A stretch of DNA of 25,650 bases, taken from NCBI RefSeq assembly GCF_000485595.1, contig NW_014577985.1:93092-118741 (forward strand). Direction: 5' to 3'. The DNA is from Priapulus caudatus (Eukaryota > Priapulida > Priapulimorpha > Priapulimorphida > Priapulidae). Made by a program: the position numbers and the translations under genes. The stretch's first letter is position 1. Each line of letters starts with the position of its first letter. Below, piece after piece: positions 8,877 to 17,295 of the stretch. The notes beneath the pieces are model-generated. The model was given only the letters and a program-made list of their open reading frames with translations. It did no database searches and was not told where the DNA came from.

Positions 8877-9237
8877 CAGGGTGCGAAATTAACGGGAGTC
8901 CGGAGTCAAATACTCCCTGATTTACTGTCGGACTCCCTGATTTGACATATGCAGGAGTGCGTGTGACTGACTCCCTGAAAATTCTGCCATTCTAACTAGT
9001 TCGTTCCAGAGCACGGCCTCGCGGAATTACCGTATTTTTTCAGTAAAAGTCCAAAGAAAATTTGGCAGACGTGCAACCGCATGATCATGAATCTTAAAAA
9101 TAAACACATGCGTTATTGTTAATATCTTTCATTTTGAACTTCATACTGCGGACTCTCTCATTTTGCTGCGGACTTCCTCTTTTTGAGGGTAGGGAGTCCG
9201 TTGGACTCCCGTGTTCAAAAGTTAATTTCTAACCCTG
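8877..9237. mobile_element. MITE-like element with 17-bp TIRs and 6-bp TSD
   Basis: The left end is CAGGGTGCGAAATTAAC (8877-8893). The right end (9221-9237) is the reverse complement of CAGGGTTAGAAATTAAC, matching at 15 of 17 positions. Exact GTGTTA copies flank the element at 8871-8876 and 9238-9243, a clear target-site duplication. Inside each end are inverted GGGAGTCC/GGACTCCC blocks and short direct repeats of ACTCCCTGATTT. No transposase frame is present, so it is non-autonomous. A 6-bp duplication does not fit the usual 8 bp of hAT elements, so the superfamily is left open. It sits within the last intron of the GH63-type gene. Confidence 0.85.
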
Positions 9238-9309
9238 GTGTTAAGACTTCTTCTGCAGCTGCAGCTAGAGTATATATGCAGAGTCACGTACTCTCTTATT
9301 CCATGAAAT

Positions 9310-9480
9310 TTAAATTACATGGAATGATTGTAATGTTAATATGATATTTGTAATTGTTGATGTAATGTAAATATATCATAAGTATTTATTAATGTAGTGT
9401 AATTGTTAATGTAATGTATATATTATCTGTAATTGTTGATGTAATAAGTATGAAATCTGTTAATTTTGATGTAACCTAAC
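9310..9480. repeat. AT-rich degenerate tandem repeat
   Basis: TGTAATTGTTGATGTAATGTA-like units of about 20-60 bases recur several times with variation (for example at 9348, 9399 and 9430). The tract lies in the last intron before exon D. Confidence 0.65.
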
Positions 9481-9607
9481 TATATAATATCTACGTTGCT
9501 GGAAGTAACGTTAGCATGGTAGCCACATCAACAATTAAAAAATTAAAAAATAAAATAAAAAAAAATAAAAAATTCAAGTTCTCCGTTTTTCTCGTTGCTT
9601 ACTTCAG

Positions 9608-9812
9608 CCACCAGACGGGATGGACAGCGCTCATAGCAAACACCATGATGGAGTGTAAACCAGTGAAGCCTGCAGCCCCCAGCGCCCCGTCCGACGCAAG
9701 GTCCACAACGAGGGGCGCCGGCACCTCGCCCGACGCAAGGTCCACAACTAGAGGGCGCCAACGTCGGCAAGAAAGAGCAAAAGGCGCGAAGTCGCGCGGG
9801 AGACGTCAGTGA
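9608..9812 (+). CDS. GH63-type glycoside hydrolase, last exon D with a novel basic tail
   Basis: The exon begins after GCTTACTTCAG and ends at TGA (9810-9812). It encodes SHQTGWTALIANTMMECKPV and onward, 67 residues after the split Ser. HQTGWTALIA closes the GH63-type barrel, where relatives normally stop within about ten residues. Here a further tail of roughly 50 residues, rich in Ala, Pro, Arg and Gly, follows. It contains a duplicated 13-residue unit: DARSTTRG occurs twice, from 39-bp spaced copies at 9691 and 9730. The tail ends in a strongly basic RQRRQERAKGAKSRGRRQ. It could be a nuclear or nucleic-acid-binding-like extension, or a recently gained read-through end. Confidence 0.88.
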
Positions 9813-9995
9813 ACGGAAATACGAATTGCAAACCCTGTGACGCGTGTAGAGAGTGAACAGGATGAATCTCAGATCAAGCGATCAGATTTCGTAGATAATT
9901 TAGTAGTAAAGATTTAATAGAAGCAATGAATTTACAATTTAAATTGCGAATGTAGTGATGAATTTAGAATCACGTAATAATAGTAGACGATAGTT

Positions 9996-10116
9996 CACAT
10001 GCTAATAAAGTTTATCTCAGTTGGATCCAAATCGGAGAGATGGACGAAAATGTCGTCTGTGTAAGTTATTTTTAACTTGATCTGGATCTAACTGAGAACA
10101 ACTTTATTAGCACGTG
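9996..10116. repeat. 38-bp-arm inverted repeat with nested palindrome, containing AATAAA
   Basis: Arms 9996-10033 and 10079-10116 pair at 33 of 38 positions around a 45-base loop. The loop itself holds AAGTTA...TAACTT, a second hairpin. The AATAAA at 10004-10009 lies in the left arm about 190 bases after the stop codon of the GH63-type gene and is the nearest convincing poly(A) signal. The structure could be a small fold-back transposon or part of the 3' UTR. Confidence 0.7.
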
Positions 10117-10159
10117 ATACGATACAGTCGGTAAGATGGCACCCGCAGATAGGTGCGAA

Positions 10160-10290
10160 TAGAATGACTACTAGACACTTAGGATATGACTACTAGGCAT
10201 TAGGATATGACTACTAGGCACTTAAAAAAAATAACCCTAACCCTAACCCTAAAAAAAAAAAATTAAATTAAATTAAGTGCCTAGTATTAT
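10160..10290. repeat. Telomere-like CCCTAA tract inside an inverted repeat
   Basis: Direct repeats of ATGACTACTAGGCACTTA-like sequence occur at about 10164, 10186 and 10207. The last copy's TACTAGGCACTTA (10212-10224) is a perfect 13-bp reverse complement of TAAGTGCCTAGTA (10274-10286). Between the arms lie A-runs and three CCCTAA telomeric units (10232-10252). Confidence 0.75.
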
Positions 10291-10980
10291 ATCACATATC
10301 GCATCTTTCTGCGCTTCTCGGTGGAAGAGTCTGTGCTCTCATTCTGGCTCCCTTTTTCGGCAGGCTAGCCCTGTCACTCGCGCGCGTGTGCCGAGTTTGC
10401 CTTCATTGCGAAACGATAAACAAGTGAACATTTACACATTATTCACTTTACATATCTAGACGTCACGTACGTTAGACAGTGTGTTAGGGTGGGCAGGGCA
10501 GTTTATTAAATGACTATTCCCGGTTTGAATATAGTGATAGATATATATATATTATATATGTTCCCAGAAAGGGGGGATTTACACATCATTCTCATACATA
10601 TACTTAATATTATACACCATAGCATTTATATATTTTAGATAAAGAGTTAAAATTTGTGAATGATAAGGATCAAGTCAGGGAATCGGCTTTGATTTCATTG
10701 ATTTCTTTTTCGCGTCTTATTTTGCACCGCGAGTCGCTGTTAGAGCTTCATATATATATATATATATATATATATCTACTTATTGATTGAAAAAATTCAT
10801 CGGATCTCTATAGTTCACAGGAAAATGGTTGTTTTCCTGTGATATCTACTTTTGTTTCAGATATATTTGTATCTATCTATCTATATGTATATGATATGTT
10901 TTACAACAAGGATATTCCAACGTTCCAGTCTGCGTAAGAAGCTGTGTGAAGATGCCAACATTTCATCTGTCTCTGTTCTC
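10290..10980. other. Unassigned intergenic DNA with TA repeats
   Basis: (TA)n-type tracts occur at about 10541-10558 and 10750-10773, and an ATCT-type run at about 10871-10884. A short ACAGGAAAA...TTTTCCTGT inverted repeat lies at about 10817-10840. No gene was seen. Confidence 0.6.
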
Positions 10981-10984
10981 ATCA

Positions 10985-12105
10985 CATGCTTATCGCTAGC
11001 ATCAGCATGTATGCTTGTATCAGCAGTTAAGCTTGATCGGCAGTTATGCTTGTATCCGGCATGTTAGCCAGTATCAGATGTTATGTCCAGCACTGCATGC
11101 AGTTAGTGTCAGCATTTCATGCCAAGACTAGAAGTATGGTCTCTTATGCAGTTATGCAGCATCAGTAGTATGCTTTATCGGCATGTTATGCATAGTACCC
11201 GCAAGCTATGCTAGTCAGCATTTATTCCACGATCAAAATAGTATGCTAGCATCAGCATGTTATGCCAGTATCAGAATGTTATGATTGTAGCAGCATGTTA
11301 TGCTAGCATATGCATGTTTAGCAGTTAACAGCAATGTTTATGCTAGTACCACCTGTGATTGCTAGGTCAGCATGTTAGCATATCAGCAGTATGCTAGTGT
11401 CAGCATGTTATGCCAGTATCAGCATGTTATGCTTGTATCAACATATTATGCTAGCATCAGCATGTTATGCCAGTATCAGCATGTTATGCCAGTATCAGCA
11501 TTTATGCTTTATGGCATGTTATGCACAGCACGTCAGCATGTATCCAGTATCGCATGTAGTGCTAGACGAGCATGCTCATGCTAAGTGCAGCATGTTGCCG
11601 TATGAGCATGTTACAGTACCAGCATGCTCGCTCTATGTCAGCAGTTATGCTGTATCAACATATATGCTATCATCTGCATGCTATTGTAGCACAGCCATGT
11701 ATCCAGTAGTCAGCCAGTAGGCTTGTAGCAGCAGTAATGCCAGTACAAGCATGCTATGCTAGTTGTAGCAGCATGTTATGCTAGCATATGCATGTTATGC
11801 TTGTATCAACATATTATGCTAGCATCTGCATGCTATGCTAGCATCAGCATGTTATGCCAGTATCAGCATGTTAATGCTGATCGAACAATTAGTGCAGCAT
11901 CTGCATGCCATTGCTAGCATCAGAATGTATGCCAGTGTCCAAGTTATGCGAGCATCAAGCATGTTATGCTGTAATCAACATATATGCTAGCACGCAGCCT
12001 ATGCTAGCACAGCATTAGGCCAGTATCAGCATGTTAACGTGACTAGCATGTTAATGCTAGCAATGCAGCATGTAATGCTAGCATCAGCATGTTATGGTAT
12101 ATGCT
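10985..12105. repeat. 19-bp minisatellite (TATCAGCATGTTATGCCAG family)
   Basis: About 1.1 kb of degenerate tandem units with consensus close to TATCAGCATGTTATGCYAG, clearest at 11390-11500 and 11750-11880. Because 19 is not divisible by three, translated frames cycle every 57 bases and give repeating SMLCQYQH-type peptides, which are artefacts. Single-base gaps are frequent, either from decay or from consensus error. Units contain the GCATG palindrome and TGCTAGCA, so the single strand could fold back. Confidence 0.92.
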
Positions 12106-12795
12106 AGCGTGATCACTATTTTGTGTGTCAACAATCTACATCAAGCGAAGTTTGTGTGCATCATCGATACCTGTTACTCTTCATGATACATTATGGATAA
12201 TTGATTATCAATCACTGATTATTGATTTAGAGAGTAGCTAGCAGTTCTTATAAGATCTATGCGAAATAAACTGCGTGTGTGGAAACGTAACAGTATGGTT
12301 TCTCTGTATATCGATTTTAAATTAAAAGCATATAATGCACTGACAGGTGTGTGGAGTTAAGCCGGTTAGTGGAACTGGCTAACGCCCACTTAGAGTGTCC
12401 CAACTTTTGATACATGAAAGGACTGACGTCAACGAATTTTCCATGTAAAATTGTAAAAAAAATTGTATTATTTACAGTAAAAGTAACGAACTAAGTTACT
12501 AAAATATATCCTCAAACCTCACTGATAAAAGTGTTTTACCTTGTTAAATTACAAAAACTAAACGATTTGGTATTTCTGGTTGTCTAACAGCTATCCCCCC
12601 GTCAGTTCACGATACTGGCGTCTCTTCTGTTTTCACCGGCAAATTAGGGCTATAAAGAAGGTATATAAGCATGAAAGTAAATCAGGAACACTAATGTATG
12701 TTATACATTTTAACTTTGTAGCAAATAAAGCACAAATATACTACGTTGATGGTGGCTAAGAAATCGTGTGACGTAATCACTTAATGAATTACTTG
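12106..12795. other. AT-rich intergenic DNA, no gene seen
   Basis: Contains GGTTAGTGGAACTGGCTAAC (about 12362-12381), a short inverted repeat, and scattered AT-rich sequence. No coding or RNA gene was recognised. Confidence 0.6.
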
Positions 12796-12799
12796 ATGA

Positions 12800-13410
12800 T
12801 ATCCTAACCCTATACCTAAGCCTAACCTTGAATGACATTAAACCACAAACTAATATATGACCAAATAATATATATGTTATTATGACCATTAACATTATTT
12901 ATTATTTATGAGTATGGGTCATAATATCATATATATTATTTGGTCATTTATACATATTATGAACATTAATGACATTAAAGTTGGGAACACTCCTAATGGA
13001 GTATCCCCCACCACCGTGTGATGCTGCCATGTGCTTTGAGCTCCATACACGCTGTATCTGACACATCTCTGCACGACGGGAGAGAAGCCGTTTGCGTGTA
13101 GGAGCTCCAGTGAGCTCAAAAGACACATGCGCACTCACACGGGGGGCGGCCCTACACGCAAACGGTTTCTCTCCCGTGTGAGAGATGTGAATACAGGTGT
13201 AGAAACTCCACCCAGTGAGAGAACTCACAAGACGCACACCGGCCACAGCTCCCAGCGCGCGAGCCACCTGCGCATCATACCGGTGTGAGGATACTCGCAT
13301 AAGGAGTGTCGCCATCCTTAATATCATAATGGTCATAAAAACAATATATATCTATTTGTCATATTATAGTTTGGTTATTGTCATTGCAGGTTAGGGTTAG
13401 GGTAGGCTTA
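12800..13410. mobile_element. Large fold-back element enclosing zinc-finger sequence
   Basis: The left end begins CCTAACCCTATACCTAAGCC (about 12804), and the right end ends GGTTAGGGTTAGGGTAGGC (about 13389-13407). When reverse complemented, the right end aligns with the left over roughly 90 bases, including telomere-like CCTAACC, an AATGACA block, AATATGAC and TTATGACCATTA. A tighter inner inverted repeat lies at 12857-12887 and 12917-12947, with 20 perfect bases in each arm. A direct repeat, AAGTTGGGAACAC(T)CCTAATGGAG, occurs at about 12977 and again outside the right end at about 13437. Together these suggest a composite non-autonomous element with captured cargo. Confidence 0.6.
13047..13290 (+). 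pseudogene. Decayed C2H2 zinc-finger fragments, partly inverted
   Basis: On the + strand 13074-13142 reads TTGEKPFACRSS then SELKRHMRTHTG: a Kruppel-type linker and the second half of a finger, with the CxxC part deleted. From 13176 on, CERCEYRCRNSTQ and, after frame breaks, RTHKTHTGH and SHLR appear, typical of C2H2 repeats. The linker segment is also present backwards: 13077-13102 and 13151-13176 are reverse complements with one mismatch in 26 bases, and the match extends more loosely outwards. No intact finger with all four ligands survives, so it cannot be functional as a protein. It lies inside the fold-back element. Confidence 0.75.
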
Positions 13411-13650
13411 TCAATCAGCAATCATTAATGATATCAAAGTTGGGAACACCCTAATGGAGCCGTTAGCCTGAACGCTTTGTAGAACGGCCACCATGTATAA
13501 AAGGCACTGGGTTACGCTCATATAACAGTGTTAGCCGTATCCTATATGATTAGTGTTGGTGGCTTGTCCTGTAAGCCCGCCTACACCTACTGGCCTGCAT
13601 ATATTTTAGGCTCACCTTGACATACGTCATAGCGAGCTATTGCGCAGGTG
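13410..13650. other. Unassigned DNA between elements
   Basis: Contains the second copy of the AAGTTGGGAACAC direct repeat (about 13437). No gene was seen. Confidence 0.5.
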
Positions 13651-13730
13651 CGTCGTTCGTCCGTGACGTCCGCGTCCATACGTCCGTCCTTCGTCGCGCC
13701 GTTCCGTCCGTGCCGTCGCCGTCCGTCAAC
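13648..13730. repeat. Degenerate CGTCCGT microsatellite
   Basis: CGTCCGTGACGTCCGCGTCC and CGTCCGT/GCCGTCG units occupy about 80 bases and are CpG-rich against an AT-rich background. Confidence 0.7.
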
Positions 13731-13756
13731 ATGTTGGCTAGCGTCACGGAATTTAA

Positions 13757-14161
13757 CGTCAGAAACCGTTTGATACCGGCACATGTTTGAAATTGGGTAT
13801 AGTTGTTACTTGCTATGACTCCCATATTAAACCGTCCTATTGGTACGAGTACTTCGAGGCCATCGGCATTCTTTTTTTGCAAAATGGGAATTGCGCAGTA
13901 GTCAGTTCCAGGTTCAACGGATTTATGCTCATGTTTTGTATTGATGAATACAGGGCTAGGTTTCGATATTTAAAAAAAATTAATGGCCTAATTACGGAAG
14001 GTTTTGGCAAGTTATATAGCGATTTATATATAGACCACGCAGATAAGATCAACAGAGAGAAAGACGGAAACGTCTGTGGTGTCACAGCTCGCTGGTCGTT
14101 TTTACAAGATTTCATTGACCATAGATCTTTAATGCAAAATTCCTGCTATGACATATTATGA
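13757..14161 (+). other. 134-codon open frame, orphan
   Basis: After an in-frame TAA at 13754, a forward frame is open for about 134 codons to TGA at 14159-14161. The sequence is not low complexity. It contains GIVVTCYDSHIKPSYWYEYF, RFNGFMLMFCIDEYRARFRY and GVTARWSFLQDFIDH. There is no ATG near its start (first Met well inside, in GFMLMF), so it would need an upstream exon joined by splicing. CGTCAG before AAACCG at about 13762 could serve as an acceptor. I recognise no family. In AT-rich DNA an open frame this long is uncommon but can arise by chance in a 25-kb window. Confidence 0.25.
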
Positions 14162-14830
14162 TTTAGCATCATTATTATTATATTTTATTATTATGATATA
14201 ATTGACTATTGGCTTAAGAAACATCAAAGCGGGTATAGCGCATTACCGCACAAATTGTGATGTCATTTTGTTTTATAAATTATTTTTATAAATTTGTATA
14301 TAGATATTATTTATTATTTTCACATAAAATTAATTACACTAATTATGCAAGCAGATATAATACGGGAGTTCTCCATATCAACTCTCGTTTCAATAATGTA
14401 CGTCGATTGGTTCTTTCGATCGGTCGTGTGGTGATTCGGGTGATCGGTCCGTGGTCGATTCGGTTTGTGTCGATGGGGGACTTCTTCTCACACCATTGTT
14501 GTGTCTTTTTTGTGTTGAGCTAGCAGTGTCATTGACACTTTCATTAATAGGAGTAAACGTTAAGAATCAAAGTGAACATTTAACCGTAAACATGGTCGGT
14601 CATCTTGTTTATTGGGTTAGGGACTCTCGTGACGTGACGTCGCACTGCGTGCGTCATAGCAACGGGAGCGTCTATCGGCGACGAGTGTGCGTGTACGTGT
14701 ACGCTGCTTTTGGCAGTTAATACCCTCGTGATCACCACCGCGAAAACACTTATTAGGCCCTACTGATCTGCTATCGTAAAGTAACAGCCAACTCTATATC
14801 TACATCGTGCACTGATCTATGTTGATATAT
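14162..14830. other. Unassigned intergenic DNA
   Basis: AT-rich to about 14390, then a TCGGTCGTG/GATCGGTCC-rich stretch (about 14410-14475), then CpG-bearing sequence with GTGACGTGACGTCGC (about 14630). No gene was seen. Confidence 0.5.
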
Positions 14831-14833
14831 CGA

Positions 14834-14893
14834 ACGCACACGCACGCACGCACGCACGCACGCACACGCACAGACATGCACGCACGCACATAC
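14834..14893. repeat. CACG/CGCA microsatellite
   Basis: Tetranucleotide CACGCACG units with CACA interruptions over 60 bases. Confidence 0.9.
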
Positions 14894-15011
14894 ATTCCTC
14901 TTCCCTACCACACAACCCACGATCGAAAAATTGCCGATGTGTAAATTGCGTGCCTCCGTTATCAATAAATGAACAAAACGAATCAAATAAATAAAATGTA
15001 TGCGAGAGAGG

Positions 15012-15069
<58 letters not shown>

Positions 15070-15300
15070 ACTGCTGCTACTGCTGCTACTGCTGCTGCTA
15101 CTACTACTGCTGCTGCTGCTGCTACTGCTACTGCTGCTGCTACTGCTGCTGCTACTGCTGATGCTACTACTACTACTACTGCTGCTGCTACTACTACTGC
15201 TGCTGCTGCTACTGCTACTGCTGCTACTGTTACTGCTACTGCTGCTGCTACTGCTGATGCTACTACTACTACTACTGCTGCTGCTGCTACTGCTACTGCT
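15012..15300. repeat. CTG/CTA trinucleotide array with ~96-bp higher-order repeat
   Basis: About 96 triplets are almost all CTG or CTA, giving a poly-Leu frame on the + strand. A rare GATG variant recurs at 15160 and 15256, 96 bases apart, and the CTA/CTG pattern before it is similar in both copies. This shows duplication of a longer unit as well as triplet slippage. No gene context supports translation. Confidence 0.95.
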
Positions 15301-16400
15301 TATTGTATTACAATATTCGATTTATTATGTGTGCGTTCTTTCGGGTTAGTCCCAGTGTTCAGAAAATAAATGATCGTTTCACTCGATTTGGGCGTCGTCT
15401 TTCTCATAAGCTACGCCTAAGTGATTTCCCATGTTTCCATCCATCTTGTTTATTGATTCAAGTCACCGGAAAGGGGCCGACATTATCGATTTAACCCACA
15501 TTATCGATTTAACCAAAATTATCTTTAATATTGGTGTCGGCGATCTACGCTATGTCTGGCATTCCGCGTTAATTGAGCTTTTAGGCAAAAAACGTCGGCC
15601 TCTTGTCTCGTTTCTTCGCGACGTCAACACTCCGCTTTAACACATAACTGTGTTCCCATGTTTCCGATATCTCCGCCTATTTATTTATTCAACACATTCG
15701 ATCGAGTAGAGCATCAAAAGGACGAAGCAAAGTCAATCGATAAGCGAGTGTTATTGATTGATGAGCCAATCGTTATCGATCAGGATAAACACGGATGTGG
15801 GATATAAACAACTTCTTAGCGCGCACTGAAGGGGGAGAAGGCGACTACGGGCGGCGTCGCTTTTGATCTCTGCCACCGCCGATGGTTACCAGGTATGCCG
15901 ACAACCGAGCAACAGGGGCTCAATGATAGAGAGCGTGTCCAGTAATAAACATCATCCTATCCAATTACTGCCCTGGACATTATCTCTATCCTTGAAACGG
16001 CTGCTATATAATTAAGGTAGCATGATGAATATAGATCTTACAAGTATCATACAACAATAATGAATAATCCACCAGTAGCAAATCTATCCTCTGCCTCACC
16101 CGTGTGCGTTTACCACCATAAAAAATAGAAGAAGATATAGATATAGAATAGAAGATATCTCTATCCCTATATCTGTGATACCACCAGAGACAACAACAAC
16201 AACAGTGTGGTACGCGTCACTCCGATTCACGTCACCAGATGGCGCTCGGAAGCAAGCAGACGCTACGGTACGCACATCAACAAACATGACCATAAGCGCG
16301 ATTGATGTAGGCCTACACATAATATTTACTCAGGTGCTCTTTGCACACTTGCAGAAATAAAATCTCTGGGTACGACATTTCGTCACCGATCGAACCCGAC
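15301..16400. other. Unassigned intergenic DNA
   Basis: A 19-20-base direct repeat of ACATTATCGATTTAACC lies at about 15480 and 15500. GATATAGATATAGAATAGAAG followed by ATCTCTATCCCTATATC (about 16132-16172) forms an AT-rich inverted repeat. Open frames of about 60-75 codons occur but show no recognisable protein. Confidence 0.5.
16234..16247. promoter_or_regulatory. CTCF-like motif ACCAGATGGCGCTC
   Basis: The sequence fits the conserved CTCF core (CCASYAGRKGGCRC-like). It lies about 0.6 kb upstream of the SLC13-type start codon. Motif match only; occupancy is unknown. Confidence 0.35.
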
Positions 16401-16414
16401 AATGTCACGCGCAG

Positions 16415-16640
16415 ACGTCACGTGTCGACGCGATGTCACGTGATCTCTCCCCCCGCCCGTGTATTACCGGGAGATAACAAGGGCGGCTTCGTATTGGCGG
16501 CCGGAGTTAAATTTAACCAATCGGCGTGCGATGCGATCGCGTACGTATCGTATATACGTACATAGATACGTGGAGCATGGACCCCCCCTAACCCTCAGTC
16601 ACGCTATAAGCGATATATATACGTGTATAGTCACACATAT
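16415..16640 (+). promoter_or_regulatory. Candidate promoter of the SLC13-type gene
   Basis: Two CACGTG E-boxes occur in GTCACGTGTC (about 16418) and GTCACGTGAT (about 16434), a CCAAT motif in TTAACCAATCGG (about 16514), and TATA-like GCTATAAGCGATATATATAC (about 16602-16621). They lie 220-440 bases upstream of the ATG at 16856, in plausible promoter order. GTCACGTGAT resembles the element bound by MiT/TFE bHLH-zip factors in other animals. Assignment is inferred from position and motifs. Confidence 0.35.
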
Positions 16641-16855
16641 AAGATACGCGCTTTAAGATAGGTGCATATAGAGCGGGTTCGATCACAAGCCTGACATCGA
16701 TTCTGATCATCGACATACGTGATCCGAAAAGTGCCGCACGTTCGATTTGTTTCTTTTTTCGAGGAAAAAAACACTCATAATTATATAGATAGATAGATAT
16801 ACGCGCGTGAGCAATATACGTTTATACGCGTGAGGAAGCCGCGTCGTTCGTAGCC

Positions 16856-16972
16856 ATGGCGATCTCGTGGCCGCATCTTCTGCAGGTGTTGGTGGCGTGG
16901 AAGCGATGCATGATCATCATCATTGTGCCGCTAATATTCATCCCCATCATATTTGCAACGCCGGACACAAAG
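16856..16972 (+). CDS. SLC13-type sodium/carboxylate cotransporter, exon 1
   Basis: The ATG at 16856 opens 39 codons ending at AAG before GTAATT (phase 0). The peptide, MAISWPHLLQVLVAWKRCMI then IIIVPLIFIPIIFATPDTK, has the SLC13 N-terminal form: a short cytoplasmic segment, a basic WKR turn, then a first hydrophobic helix (about residues 18-34) ending in a P-D/S-x-K motif just before the exon 1/2 boundary. SLC13 proteins (DASS family) carry Na+-coupled di- and tricarboxylates or sulfate across the plasma membrane. The subtype cannot be set from the N-terminus. The start is supported by family length, with only AT-rich noncoding DNA upstream. Confidence 0.88.
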
Positions 16973-16978
16973 GTAATT

Positions 16979-17042
<64 letters not shown>

Positions 17043-17145
17043 GGGAGGGAGGAGAGAGAGAGAAGAGAGAGAGAAAGAGCAAGTACTCATTCATCTCTCC
17101 TGCTTCTCTCTTCTTGCTGTAACATGTTCATCGACATCCTTACAG
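16973..17145 (+). other. SLC13-type intron 1 with (GA)n tract
   Basis: 173 bases from GTAATT to CCTTACAG. Most of it (16981-17080) is a GA microsatellite with A and G interruptions. A reading through this intron gives an Arg/Glu-rich artefact. Confidence 0.88.
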
Positions 17146-17295
17146 GAAGGAAGATGTGCCTACGTCATACTGGTCATGGCGTTTTACTGGATGACGGAAG
17201 TTCTCCCGCTGGCAATTACAGCACTACTTCCGGTTGTACTGTTTCCGGTTCTGGGAGTAATGGATAGTAAGGAGACGGCAGAACAGTATCTCAAA
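17146..17295 (+). CDS. SLC13-type sodium/carboxylate cotransporter, exon 2
   Basis: 150 bases (phase 0 at both ends) lie between CCTTACAG and GTAAGC. They encode EGRCAYVILVMAFYWMTEVL, then PLAITALLPVVLFPVLGVMD, then SKETAEQYLK. The order A-Y-x(4)-M-A-x-Y-W-x-T-E-x-L-P-L-A-x-T-A-L-x-P and the F-P-x-x-G-V-M-D segment are highly characteristic of SLC13/DASS transporters. They form the second transmembrane helix and the start of the first inverted-repeat bundle. There are no stops or frameshifts. The next residues expected are D-(S/T)-N-x-x-F-F-G-G, which match the broken segment at 18168. Confidence 0.93.

Larger units (their letters stand above)
8819..9607 (+). other. Intron C-D of the GH63-type gene
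   Basis: 789 bases from GTAAGA to TTGCTTACTTCAG, containing the MITE at 8877-9237 and an AT-rich tandem repeat after about 9300. Confidence 0.85.

Noticed and set aside
10232-10252. True chromosome end or telomere
   Set aside because: Only three CCCTAA units, flanked by unique and coding sequence on both sides.
11372-11720. Repetitive SMLCQYQH-type protein
   Set aside because: A 19-bp minisatellite cycling through all frames; not a protein repeat.
14969-15349. Poly-leucine frame of over 100 residues
   Set aside because: Direct translation of the CTG/CTA array with no conserved flanks.
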